Shown here piece by piece: positions 13,401 through 28,400 of a stretch of 64,000 nt of DNA (position 1 is its first letter; every line of letters begins with the position of its first letter). Source of the DNA: Tachypleus tridentatus (lineage: Eukaryota; Arthropoda; Merostomata; Xiphosura; Limulidae); NCBI RefSeq assembly GCF_004210375.1, contig NC_134834.1, forward strand, positions 97,406,170-97,470,169. Direction: 5' to 3'. The notes beneath the pieces are model-generated. The model had not been told where the DNA came from. It saw only the letters and a program-made list of their open reading frames with translations, and did no database searches. A program made the position numbers and the translations under genes.

Positions 13401-16400
13401 AGTTTCAAAACCATTTCACTACCTCTTGAAGACAAGAAATTGTACAGAGCATTGTTTCTGACATATCTACAGCTCTCATGATAATAGTCAAATATACTCT
13501 GTCAAAACACTCCAGGAAGTTACACGAGAATCGAGTATACTCAATAAGAGCACTTGAAGAGATAAGTAGTCAGTTTTGTAGATAAATATGTTTGTTTTAA
13601 TGCTAATTTATTTTATTACATTCCACTTGTGTACCATATTGAGAAGGTGTTTAATTTTTTTCCCCAGTTTAAATAATTGTTTATGAATAATATGTGTTAG
13701 ATTACAGCCATTTTTAAAACTGTTGTTAATTCTTATGAAGTTCTAATCATTTTTGAAATGTTAACTTCATGTTTTTAGTGAAACTAGTGTTCAGGATTTA
13801 AATCTCTACATTTATTTTCTGCTAGTTCATCGAGCATTAGCAATAGTTCCAAACATTACTGTGGCTATGAAGAAAGTTGAAGATAAAAATAAAGTCGTTA
13901 GTAGACTTGGTAAAGATGTAGCAGACAAGATTGCTGAGCTGAGACGGAAAGTGGAGCTAGCTCGAGATCAAGCCAACAGGGTGAGACTTCTTTCATGTGA
14001 ACATTGGTTGATAAAATACATGAAAAATATTTTACTGAATTAATTTAAAGTCCCAGCACTTGATATGTGATTGCCTCGCTTTCTAGCTGTCAACTTCTAC
14101 CAATAACTTTCATATTTTGATTTGTTTTCATATATATTCATGGAATTATAACTGCCTGTGAAAATGTTTTCAGAATTATTTTCTGTTAACTGTGTAACTT
14201 TGTGTTTGACTACAAAACAGACAGTTCTCTTGACTATGGTAGTGATAAATTGTCTAGTTAGTTTAACATGCTTGATCATTTCTCTTGACCATGGGTAGTG
14301 ATAACTTGTCTGGTTAGCCAACATGATCAGTTTTTGACCATGTCTAGTGATAACTCATCTAGTTATAAACATAGTTGATCTGTTCTCTTGACCATGTATG
14401 GTGATAACCCATCTAGTTAGTCAACATGGTTAATCAGTTCTTTGACCACATGTAGTGATAACTCATCTAGTTAGTCAACATAGTTGATCTGTTCTCTTTG
14501 ACCATGATGGTGATAACCCATCTAGTTAATCAATATTGTTAGTCAATTCTATTGACCACGCATGTAATGATAACTATCTAGTTAGTCAACATGGTTGATC
14601 AGTTCTCTTGACCATGTGTAGTGATAACTCATCTAGTTAGTCAATATGGTTGATCAGTTCTCTTGACCATGTGTAGTGATAACTCATCTAGTTAGTCAAT
14701 ATGGTTGATCAGTTCTCTTGACCACGCGTAGCGATAACTTGTCTAGTTAGTCAATATAGTTGATCTGTTCTCTTGACCACATATGGTGATAACCCATCTA
14801 GTTAATCAATATGGTTAGTCAATTCTATTGACCACATGTAATGATAACTTATCTAGTTAGTCAACATGGTTAATCAGTTCTCTTGACCACGCCTAATGAA
14901 AACTCATCAAGTTATCAACATGGTAGATCAGTTCTCTTTATTATGCTAGGCTTCTCAGTTATTTGTGTCTTTTGAAAATACAATAGAGTTTTCATCCAAA
15001 ATATGTCGATGAAGTTCATGATATTAAAACAGCCTATAAACATAATCTTTAAAAAGATATACTAATATTGATAAGTTATGTTAATTACAAAATACATTTT
15101 CTGTGAGTCTTAACAATCAATCTTTGTTTACCATAAAACAATATATGAATACATGACATTTTGTTTTGTAGATTAAAGTAGGTGTCAAGTTCTACGGTAA
15201 CACTACCTTACAACTGAGGAATCCAACAGACATGAACGCAGCTGCCACCTATACCTACATGTCTTTGTATTTCCGTATTGAAGAGAAGAATGGACTACTG
15301 GCATATGTTGGGAATGAAATTGAACTAATAAGTATCTGAAAACGTAAATACGGTAAGAAAAATAGCTATGATTTTATATTCATGATGCCAGAACAAAGAG
15401 TGAGAAACAAACAGCTATCCAGGTATCTCAAACATGAAAATACGGTAAGTAAAAGCTTTGTTTTTATATTCAAGATTCCAGAACAAAGAGTAAGAAACAA
15501 ACAGTTATCCAGGTATCTGAAACATGAAAGTACAGTAAGTAAAAAAATAGCTATGGGTTTTATATTCAAATTGCCAAAATAAGGGTTGGTATACAGATTG
15601 TTATATTTGTATCTGAAAAAGTAAATACAGTAAGTAACAATAATTGTAATTTTTAAAATCGAAGATGCCAAATGGTAAACATTTTTCACAACATGATTAT
15701 GAAATTTCAACTTTGCATGTTTGTTAGAAGACATCAAAGCTAAAGTTACACAGCCATTTCAAATACTGTATAAATAAGTAAACATGCGAATTGTTGGATT
15801 ATTATAATGAATTACAGAAAACAAAAATTTTCTTACAGGATGATTATATGGCTTTGGAGATTGTTGATGGCAAAGTTGTTTTGACTATGGATTTAGGATC
15901 AGGCTTGGACAGCACGTTTAGCACTACAAATGTTAATGATGGACAGTGGCATCGAGCCAAAGTTGAGAGGTAGGTTTAACATTGACTACAAGTTTGAGGG
16001 CATGTAGTCATCAGTGTATCTAAGTCATAGGCAGTCAGGAAAACATTAAATAAATTAATTCTCTGTATTATTAAAATACAAAGCTTTGAAAATATCCGTA
16101 CAGACATGCTTTAAATATAGTTGATTTAAAAAAAAAAAAAAGACAAGGTGTCTGGTGGAAGTTATATTTACATGTTTTAGACGAAATAAACTTCAGGAAA
16201 AAAGGAATTTCAATCATGTAATATTGTGGCCCAAAATCTGATGTTCATGTACACTAATCAAAGTGTTTTTTTTACTGTTGGTACCAGTAGAATGTAAACT
16301 ATGTTGTCTCAGCAGAGAGTTTAACAGATAAAAATTAAAGTAAAGCACAATAAATTTGAATTGACTAGTATGACAGGAGATTTGGAAAATTATAGAATAT

Positions 16401-19400
16401 CAAAAACATTGGTTAAACAGAAAATTAGAACATGGAAAGGGATGTATGAGGAAATGTTGGCTGAAAATATAATAATTAACAGTAAGGATTTTTTATCAGT
16501 ATATTAAACAAATTGTTATAATGTGGGTGGGAAACATGAGGAATGATGAGGAAAGGCTGATGATTATGAGATGGCTGGGTTATTAAATTATGTTTTTTCT
16601 TTAATTTTTAATAATGAATATTTAAGCAGTAATTCACATTTTGAACAACTGGTAGATGGAAACAAGGTTGAATAGCATGACTGCATTAATTCTGAGCTGG
16701 TAAAGAAAACAAACGTGGGAAGTTTGATAAGGTTCTTGGTTGAGATAATATTTAGATATTATTTCTCCAAAGGTTTTGAAGGTGGTTAAGGATAGGATAA
16801 GTGAGACTTTTGATACTTGAATAGTGATAGAACATTTGAAGTTGACCACTCCAAACAATGATCTATGAATGAAAGATTTAACTGACCATTTTTAGAATTA
16901 AGAGACAATAGTTGGTATTGTGAAGAAATGATAGAGGTATAATGTAGATATGTTGTTGGAATTGCTAACCAAACAGTACTTAACTAAATATGTGGTTAAG
17001 TTAAAAAATAAATTTGATGATAGAGTTCTCAGTGTTTTAGGTTCAGTAATAGAACTATATTTATTGATAGGTGAAGTTGAATATAATTGTTTAGGAAGTT
17101 GTCTAACTGCTTATTTTTTCTGGGAGTTTCATAGTAGGTATTGAAAGGTAGATATGGAAAAGTTTGGTGGACTAGTTTGATGGTAGGTTTTAAATATTAG
17201 ATACTTTACTGTGTGCTGAATACAGAGAAAATATCTCCTACAAATAAGCTTTCTCACATATAAACCTCTTCCCTCTGTTATATACCTGGTTAAAACACCT
17301 ATAGGATTATTGGATTTACACCACATACAAGTACAAACTGATAACCAAAAACACAGTCATTTTATTGTATGCACATTAAAAGCAATTAGAAAATCTCAAG
17401 TTTTTGAACACTCACATATAACAGTTATTACCAAGGCCAAGATATATTTCTGTTTATTTTAGGTTTATAAGATGGAATCAGGAGAAACTCAGTCTACGGT
17501 CAATGAAACTATAATATTTTGGTAATAGCTGAATTCTATTGGTGGTTTATTTACTGTGTCATTTTTTATTAATAAATTGTTCAGCAGTGGCATCTTTATA
17601 ATCCAGATTCACAGTCACATAGATGTGTTCCTAAAAATGTTTATACATGTCTGGTTTTAACATTGTATTTATCATCACACTGAGTAAATATCATTTTATG
17701 TATTAATTTTAACATAAAAAGTCATCCAATCCATTGTTTCTAGTTGTATGTGATTCTATAACTCTTAAGAAGGACATGAACTAAAATGTGAGGTTTGAAT
17801 GAAGTGAGTATGATTAGTTCAGTTCTCAAAGTGTACAAACTGATACTTTATGTTTAATTAATTAGTCTTAGTGTAAAAACTGATACTTTATGTTTAATTA
17901 ATTAGTCTTAGTGTAAAAACTGATACTTTATGTTTAATTAATTAGTCTTAGTGTAAAAACTGATACATTATGTGTAATTAATTAGTCTTAGTGTAAAAAC
18001 TGATACTTTGTTTAATTAATTAGTCTTAGTGTAAAAACTGATACTTTATGTGTAATTAATTAGTCTTAGTGTAAAAACTAATACTTTATGTGTAATTAAT
18101 TAGTCTTAGTGTAAAAACTAATACTTTATGTGTAATTAATTAGTCTTAGTGTAAAAACTGATACTTTCTGTTTAATTAATTAGTCTTAGTGTACAAACTG
18201 ATACTTTATGTTTAATCAATTAGTCTTAGTGTAAAAACTGATACTTTATGTTTAATTAATTAGTCTTAGTGTAAAAACTGATACTTTATGTTTAATTAAT
18301 TAGTCTTGATGTTCAACAGTCCAAATAACTGAGTGAAATTTGTTCTTTGACTGAAAGATATAAAGACTAATAATTAAACTAATATGAAAAATAAGGAAAC
18401 AGTTTTGCTCATAAAAATGTATTTTGTCATTTGTAATTAATAATTTCAGAGCTAAAAAGTTTAATTCTAATGTGTGTGTTTTTAAATTTAAAATACTCAT
18501 AGGAAAATATTATAATAAACTACACTATTTAGATAGCATGCCTAATTTAGTGAAAGTTAGTAAGAGAATTTGTTCAAAATCAATTTAAACCTTGAATTAC
18601 TGATGGGATATAGACCCCAATGGCTTTGAAATACATTTTTACAAACTATTTTAGCTTTTAGTCCATGGCTTTGTTGGTTAAAATGTCTCTAATAATTCAA
18701 AAAAATTTTAAACAAAAATATCATTGATATTACACTTGTATTTATTCCACCTAACTAATTACTGCTGGGGTCTGTATGAACCCTCAAACCTTTGTGGAAA
18801 ATGTGATTCAACACGGTCATGGTACAATATGTGAAATTTAATGTTAATGAATAGTGTTGAGAGTTAGAAAACGATTTTTGAAATCACTTTATTTTAGCAT
18901 TGCTCACACACAAAAAATAATGCGATATTTACTTAGAACGGGCAAGATAGGAACTCTTACTGTCCAAACAGATGCAGGGGAGGAAGGTATTAAAAATGAT
19001 GTGTCAGAAATACATATTCCAGGGACTTTCAGCGTCTTTAACCTGAATGAGAATGCATCAAAGTTATTTGTTGGAGGTATACCAGAATCTGCTAAGGTAA
19101 GGTTTCAATATATATTCACGTAAGAAACATTGGTTGCTAAATTGTACAAGAATGCGTCAATGTCATGTATTGGAGGCTCTTGCAGTTTTACAGTAGTAAA
19201 TTATGTCTTGTTTTTTCTTGTCTTAGATATATCTGTTTTCTTACATTGTAGGTTTTACATTTTTTGTTTATATTTTATATGTTTGGTGAAACCTTTGTTG
19301 TTTTAGTGATGAAAGTTTGGTATTCAAAAATCATTAAACATTTTAAACCACTAAAGTTGTTAGTAGACAAGACCTAGATAAGCTGTATTCATGGATACTG

Positions 19401-22400
19401 TATTTTTATACATAAAAAGAAATAATTTTAAACTGTTAAAAAAATCTTTAACAAATTAGTATAAGGCTTATGGTGGTATAATATCACACTTCACCAACAG
19501 GAAGCACTGCAGTTTAAAATATATTTTTATGTGTTTTAGATTCAAAAAGATGTTCAGACCAGGACATTTACTGGATGTATTGAAGAGGTTGATTTTGGAG
19601 AGACACCTGTAGGTCTCTGGAATTTTGTAAAAGCCCAAAATAACTTTGAAGGTTGTGTGGGGAGAGACAAACTTGTTACACTTGTTACCTCCAATGGGCT
19701 GAGATTTGATGGTAGAGGCTATGCTATCATGCCTGGAGAACGGGCACAATTTTGCTCGAGAAATAATAGTAATATTAGAGTTTAAAACTTATGCTGAAGA
19801 AGGATTACTCTTTCTTGTGGAAAATGGAGTGAGTACTTGTCAGTTATGCTGTTTAAACATTAAACAGAATGTATGAAACTGGTTAAAATGAAGTAAGCAC
19901 TTGTTTACAGTTATGTTGTTTAAAAACATTAAACAGAATGTATGAAACTGGTTAAAATGGAGTGAGTACTTGTCAGTTATTTGTTTAAACATTAAACAGA
20001 ATGTATGAAACTGGTTAAAATGAAGTAAGCACTTGTCAGTTATGTTGTTTAAACATTAAACAGAATGTATGAAACTGCTTAAAATGAAGTAAGCATTTGT
20101 CAATTATTTTGTTTAAACATCAAACAGAATGTATGGAACTAGTTAAAATGTAGTAAGTACTCATCAGTTATTTTGTTTAAACATGTAACAGAGTGTATGA
20201 AACAGGTTAAAATGAAGTTATTTTGTTTAAACATCAAACAGAATGTATGGAACTTTAAAATGTAGTAAGTACTCATCAGTTATTTTGTTTAAACATGTAA
20301 CAGAATGTATGAAACTGGTTAAAAAATGAAGTAAGATTCATTGAGTTAAATAGAATAAAATATGTCAGTTATGGAACTTAAAACTGTCAGTTTTAAACAT
20401 GTAACAGAATGTATGAAACTGGTTAAAATGAAGTAAGTACTCATCAGTTATTTTGTTTAAACATCTAACAGAGTGTATGAAACAGGTTAAAATGAAGCAA
20501 GTACTTGTCAGTTATTTTGTTTAAACATTAAACAGAATGTATGGAACTGGTTAAAGTGAAGTAAGTACTCATCAGTTATTTTGTTTAAACATCAAACAGA
20601 ATGTATGGAACTGGTTAAAATGAAGTAAGTACTCATCAGTTATTTTGTTTAAACATCAAACAGAATGTATGGAACTGGTTAAAATGAAGTAAGTACTCAT
20701 CAGTTATTTTGTTTAAACATCAAACAGAATGTATGGAACTGGTTAAAATGAAGTAAGTACTCATCAGTTATTTTGTTTAAACATCAAACAGAATATATGG
20801 AACTGGTTAAAATGAAGTATGTACTTGTCAGTTATTTTGTTTAAACATTAAACAGAATGTATGGAACTGGTTAAAATGAAGTAAGTACTCATCAGTTATT
20901 TTGTTTAAACATTAAACAGAATGTATGGAACTGGTTAAAATGAAGTAAGTACTCATCAGTTATTTTGTTTTAAACATTAAACAGAATGTATGAAACTGGT
21001 TAAAATGAAGTAAGTACTCATCAGTTATTTTGTTTAAACATCTAAACAGAATATATGGAACTGGTTAAAATGAAGTACTGTTATTTTGTTTAAACATTAA
21101 ACAGAATGTATGAAACTGGTTAAAATGAAGTAAGTACTTGTCAGTTATTTTGTTTAAACATGTAACAGAATGTATGAAACTGGTTAAAATGAAGTAAGTA
21201 CTTGTCAGTTATTTTGTTTAAACATTAAACAGAATGTATGGAACTGGTTAAAATGAAGTAAGTACTCATCAGTTATTTTGTTTAAACATTAAACAGAATG
21301 TATGGAACTGGTTAAAATGAAGTAAGTACTCATCAGTTATTTTGCTTAAACATTAAACAGAATGTATGGAACTGGTTAAAATGAAGTAAGTACTCATCAG
21401 TTATTTTGTTTAAACATCTAACAGAGTGTATGAAACTGGTTAAAATGAAGTAAGTGCTTGTCAGTTATTTTGTTTAAACATTAAACAGAACGCGGTGAAA
21501 CTGTTAAAGTGGAGGGAGTTCTTGCCAGTTATGTTTTTTAAAAATTAAACAGAATGTATAAAACTGATCAAAATTTAACTTTTTAAACATATGTAAATCA
21601 GCATTTTATGAATTTGTTGCCCTGAGCAAAGCACAATTTTTTAGTTATTAAATGAGACCTTTTTCTGTTTCTCCCCATTTAAAAAACCACTTTATGTTTA
21701 TTTTTTTTGTTTTATGTGGTATATTTTCCTTTATCTACTTTCATTTGTTTTTATGTATTTAATATTAATTTGATAAAATTTTCACAGGCTCAAATTAGGT
21801 GTGTTTTTTACTAACATTCTTCTTGAATCGAAATTCAAAGCTAATAATGATTAAATAAATATTTCCGAAACCTTTTTTGAGTTTGGTAGTTTTAGGCAGA
21901 TCATTTTCCAGTCATTAGACGTTTTATTTTTTATAACAACTTTAACACTGGTGATGACTGAATACGAGGGACAGAGTTAAATACAGAATGAGTTTTGTGT
22001 TTGTGTAGATAACATGATTTTCTTTTTGAAAGCAAAATTCATCAAATAATCTTTTTGAAGTTATAAGAATACAGTTTTTCAAGCTTTTAAATTACATTTA
22101 ATTTTTATATCTATTAAAGAAGTAATAAATTTTATGTTTCTGTATGTGTGTATTAGGTCTAAAATTGTATGTGTGAACAAATCATAAAACATTATATTTT
22201 TTAACTGCTCTGTTTCAGAATAACTTTTTGCTCTGAGCTGCAAGAAGGACGTCTGTACTCCAAGCTTAAGCTGGACGGAGACCTAGTGGTACTTAGGTCA
22301 CCAAACACTTACAACAATGGAAGCTGGCATAGAGTAGAAGCAAAGAGAGTTGGCAAAGACACACTACTCTCTGTAAGCACCTGGAAACATTCAAATAAAA

Positions 22401-25400
22401 TAAGCTTTAGAAACTGCATTAGATTTTTCAAAAGAGACATCCCACAAAGATGCTGTTTATAAAAGTAGATATATGGGAGTTATTTCAAACAAGTACATTG
22501 TATGTGTAGTCTCTAAAAGTAAAATACTTTAAACAGGTATTTGGAGCTAAACAGATACATTGTGAAATGTGGTTTTTAAAATCAAAGCAGATTAAACAGG
22601 TTCTCTGCCATATGTGATCTACAACAACAGGTCCATTTGAATACTTTGTAAAGAGTGTCTTCTAAAGGTAAGGGAGTTCAAGTGGAAACTTCAGTATGTA
22701 TTCCCTGTAAACAATACAGCTTACGCATATACTTAGTATTGTGTGGTCCTTGTAAGTAAGCTTTTTAAACTTATATTTTATGAACAGGTTAGTTAAAAAA
22801 CACACCTTATAAGGTGTGGTCACAATAAACAATGGAACTGAAATAGGCATTTTGTCACTATAAGCAAGACAACTCAGACAAACATACATGCTGTGAAGTT
22901 TGCCCACTGTAAACAATACAGTTGAAACGTGCATGTTGTGAGGTGTGGTTATTGTAAACAAGACAGTTTAAACATATGCTATTACATATGGTCACTGATA
23001 GCAAAACATTTGAAACATACATCCTGTGAGGTGTAGTCACTGAAACAAGACAACTGAAACATACATACTGTGAGGTGTAGTCACTGAAACAAGACCATTA
23101 CTGAATGGTTGGTTACTGAATGTTAGGTTGATAAATATCATGCATAGGATGTAGTAAGGACCATCTTACTGAGTGGTTGATAATAATGTGAAGGGTGTAG
23201 TAAGGACCATCTTACTGAATGGTTGATAATCATGTGAAGGGCATAGTAAGGACAATGTTACTGAATGGTTGATAATCATGTGAAGGGCAGTAAGAACCAT
23301 GTAGTGGTTGATAATCATGGAAGGGCCATGTTACTGAATGGTTGATAATCATGTGAAGGGCATAGTAAGGACCATGTTACTGAATGGTTGATAATAATGT
23401 GAAGGGGTGTAGTAAGGACCATGTTACTGAATGGTTGATAATCATGTGAAGGGCATAGTAAGGACAATGTTACTGAATGGTTGATAATCATGTGAAGGGC
23501 ATAGTAAGGACAATGTTACTGAGTGGTTGATAATAATGTGAAGGTAAAAGGACCATGTACTGAGGTTGATAATAATGTGAAGGGTGTGTAAGGACCATGT
23601 TACTGAATGGTTGATAATCATGTGAAGGCATAGTAAAGGACATTGTTACTGAATGGTTGATAATAATGTGAAGGGTGTAGTAAGGACCATGTTACTGAGT
23701 GGTTGATAATCATGTGAAGGGTGTAGTAAGGACAATGTTACTGAATGGTTGATAATCATGTGAAGGGTGTAGTAAGGACAATGTTACTGAGTGGTTGATA
23801 ATCATGTGTTACTGAGTGGTTGATAATAATGTAAGGACAATGTTACTGAGTGGTTGATAATAATGTGAAGGGTGTGCAGTAAGGACCATGTTACTGAATG
23901 GTTGATAATCATGTGAAGGGTGTAGTAAGGAACAATGTTACTGAGTGGTTGATAATCATGTGAAGGGCATAGCAAGGACCATGTTACTGAATGGTTGATA
24001 ATCATGTGAAGGGTGTAGTAAAGGACCATCTTACTGAGTGGTTGATAATAATGTGAAGGGTGTAGTAAGGAACCATGTTACTGAATGGTTGATAATCATG
24101 TGGGGTGCAGTGGACAATGTTACTGAGTGGTTGATAATCATGTGAAGGGCATAGTAAGGACCATGTTACTGAATGGTTGATAATCATGTGAAGGGGCATA
24201 GTAAGGACAATGTTACTGAGTGGTTGATAATCATGTGAAGGGGTGTAGTAGGACAATGTTACCTGAGTGGTTGATAATCATGTGAAGGGCATAGTAAGAA
24301 TCATGTTACTGAATGGTTGATAATCATGTGAAGGGCATAGTAAGGACAATGTTACTTGAGTGGTTGATAATCATGTGAAGGGTGTAGTAAGGACCATGTT
24401 ACTGAGTGGTTGATAATCATGTGAAGGGTTGATAGTAAGGACCATGTTACTGAGTGGTTGATAATAATGTGAAGGGTGTAGTAAGGACAATGTTACTGAG
24501 TGGTTGATAATCATGTGAAGGGCATAGTAAGGACCATGTTACTGAATGGTTGATAATCATGTGAAGGGCATAGTAAGGACCATGTTACTGAATGGTTGAT
24601 AATCATGTGAAGGGCATAGTAAGGACCATGTTACTGAATGGTTGATAATCATGTGAAGGGCATAGTAAGAACCATGTTACTGAGTGGTTGATAATCATGT
24701 GAAGGGCATAGTAAGGACCATGTTACTGAGTGGTTGATAATCATGTGAAGGGCATAGTAAGGACCATGTTACTGAATGGTTGATAATCATGTGAAGGGCA
24801 TAGTAAGGACCATGTTACTGAGTGGTTGATAATCATGTGAAGGGCATAGTAAGGACCATGTTACTGAATGGTTGATAAACATATGAAGGGCATAGTGGAA
24901 CCATGTTACTGAGTGGTTGATAATCATGTGAAGGTGTAGTAAGAACCATGTTACTGAGTGGTTGATAATCATGTGAAGGGTGTAGTAAGGACCATGTTAC
25001 TGAGTGGTTGATAATCATGTGAAGGGTGTAGTAAGGACCATGTTACTGAATGGTTGATAATCATGTGAAGGGCATAGTAAGGACCACGTTACTGAGTGGT
25101 TGATAATCATGTGAATGGCATAGTAAGGACTATGTTACTGAATGGTTGATAATCACATGAAGGGCATAGTAAGGACCATGTTACTGAATGGTTGATAAAC
25201 ATCATGTGAAGGGTGTAATAATGACCATGTTACTGAATGGTTGATAAACATCATGTGAAGGGTGTAATAAGGACCGTGTTACCTAATGGTGGATAAACAT
25301 CATGTGGTGGGTTTAATAAGGACAATATTACTGAGTGATTGGTAAAGTCAGGTTGATAACCATTATAACCTCTCAGTGGCACCACAATATGTGTGTGGGT

Positions 25401-28400
25401 TTACAAAGCTAGAAACTGGGTTTCAATACCTGTGGTGAAGAGAACACAGTTTGTTTGTGTGCCTAATTACAAACATCATGTGATATAATACTGATAATGT
25501 TGTTGAGAGACTGGTAAGATCAAGTTTACAAACATTGTCGAATCATTATAGATCCATCTGTTATGAAACATAAGGAGCATTAGATGTCAAACCTTCCTGC
25601 ATATTACACAGACTGCTCCCTTGAATTTCAGTGTTAGTATATTACACAAGAATATTACCAGGGTTTTTGGACAGACAAGGCACTGGGTAGAAAGCTTGCT
25701 AAAATGTCATAGAGCACTACATTGATTGGAATACTTCTCTGAGTGTTTCAAGTGCCCTTTGATTTCAGTCTCAGTTTACAAACACAGATTTTTCTTAAAC
25801 ATATTCTAAATTATAACTTCAGAAAAATTTAACAACTTTGTTGATATATTATAGGTAACATATAAGAGTAATATATGTAGCATTTGTATAGCATAGTGCT
25901 ATTGAACCCTTTTATTATTCAGAACTAAGTAAAATTAAAATGTTTATTGCCAAGACTGATTGGCACTGTAAAATTTTAAAATTCATTGTTAGTAGTGGAT
26001 AGGCCTTTGGCAGAAAACGTTTGTCGGTACATTATCTGTGTCGCATCAGTTTAGTACAGAATAATGTAACCTAATTTCATAGTTGTTAAACTTTGATATA
26101 CAAGTTTTTACTCCATAGTTAGATAAGTAGTGATCATTTCTATCCATAGTTATGTGAAATGTACAATAAAAATGTAAAATTATGAAGACTGAGCTTGGAA
26201 AACAATCAGTAAGGTTTTATTTTTGTTTTCAGATTAACAGTGTTGAGGTAGATAGTGGTGAAGCTTCAGAAGTTGAACTACAAAACACTAAGGATATTTA
26301 TGTTGGTGGTTACCCAGGAGGCCACGCCACACGTAAGTTCCTTTAAATTAAAAACTCAGGTATATTTATTAGTGGAGATACATAGGTATACATACTTTCA
26401 GGTTAAAGGGCATTTCATAGTTATTTCAGAAAACATATAACTCCAGTGATAACAGAAGAATAGCAACTGGTTGGAAATTTGTAAAAAATATAGTATCTAA
26501 GTGTTAACTAAATCATACCAATAACAGATATAGACTCATTACCATCTTAACGAAGGACATAATGGCAGAATCTACAGGCTAAAAATGTATTTAGTTCCAC
26601 AGTGATTCAGAAGATAAATTTAATGTAAAAGCTGTAGTGTTTGAAACCCATTATTTTGCTTTTGCAGAAGATCCAAGTTTTTTGCCTGAGTACACATGAA
26701 CGTGAAGAAAACTGTTATAAGCTAGTTATTGCTAATTGATTTTGTTTAATATTCTATAAGCATTTCTTTCAGAAATGTTACTATGAATCATGAGTTGAAT
26801 TAATTGGTGTGCATGTGGGTGTTATTATATCAAGTTGTTGGTAAAAGTAATTGTTTAAAGATGTGTGATAAAATTATACAACTGACTTTCAGAGAAATCA
26901 CCAATGTGAACTTTGAAGGTTGTATCCAGAATCTACAAATTGGAACAGCAAATGAAGACCTTAATAAGAACAAGGAAGCACTTGGAGTAGTCCCAGGATG
27001 TCCTGCTACTGTAAGTTTGTAGGCTTAGAGAATTATTCACAGTGTGAGGTTCTTTGAAATGGAACTTTTGTACTATGTGTAACTGATAAGTGATTGTAAT
27101 GAAATGGTGAGTTATGAGTTAGTTTGATTGTAAATTAGTTGCAATTATCAATAAATTTTTGAGGCCAGGCTGCTTTTGTGTGTAGGAAAGGAGTGGTTAA
27201 TTATTTTTGTAAACCATGAGGTTTTAATAGGATTGGTTTTAAAACTTGAAAAATCAAGCATTTTACTGGTAAATGTTAAATCATATTCATTTCTTTTCAT
27301 GCATTAATTAGATAAATATTTATCTTCATAATTCTGGTTCTGCCACATTTCAGATTGCTCGAACTGTTTCATTCTCTGATGAAAGTCCTGGTTATGTGGC
27401 CATGGGAGGGACAAGTACCAAAAGTCATCTTAGTAAATATGCTCAGCTAACATTTAAATTTAAAACCATTGAACCTGATGGGTTAATTTTCTATGCAGCA
27501 GATGAACAAAAAGCAGCTTCCTCTCTATAGCACTGGCTGATGGGCACTTAGTAATGAAGAGCCATCCTGGTGGTGAAATAAGAACAACCTCCAAGAAGTA
27601 CAATGACAAAAACTGGCACTATATTACAGCAACAAAAACCTTACATCAGTTGAGACTAGATATTGATGACCTGTATGATTTTGACCAAGAAACATCAGAA
27701 AAGAATGAAATTTCCATTACAACACCCCTGTACTTTGGTGGAGTGCCTCAGGACTATGTCATAAAACCTGAAGCTGCAGCATCTATAAAACCATTTATTG
27801 GCTGTATAGGAGACACCACTGTTAACAACCAATTCCAGAATTTTGCAGACTCCCAAGATAGGCCAGGATCCTCATTAACCAGTTGCCCACTAGCTGATCC
27901 TGATGATGTGATTACAGAGCCACCTGTGGTAGACTACTCCACTGCTTTACCAGACCATATACAAGGTGTGTCAGTGTTATGACATCGCACAACTACAAGT
28001 TGTGGAATAAATATTTTTCAGATATCGTAGGATGTTTTTATGTAATTTCTAGTTCTTATGACAGCTAAAGTGTTACACTGATATTATAAGAGGATATTTT
28101 TTAAATTGAAACAGACACTTTTAGCTAAAATAACAGATTTTTATTTCTTGAATATTGTTTAAGAAATCCAATAGACAACTTTAGTATAAGATAATAACAT
28201 ACTTCTTATTAAAGTAAGTGGTTTGTGTTTACAGAAAAAATTACTGAAGGCCAGGAAATTGAAGGGCCTGATTTTGAAAGCTTTACTACTCTACCACCCA
28301 CAACCACTTTGCTTACAACATTAGAGCCCACTGTCCCATATCCAACTCCTTATGGTTTATGTAAGCTACCTATTTCACCATTAAGTGACCCTGATATTAC

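Noticed and set aside
16950-17144. 64-codon open frame [13 protein letters not shown]..
   Set aside because: Lies next to decayed retrotransposon sequence in an intron, with no recognisable domain or splice signals.
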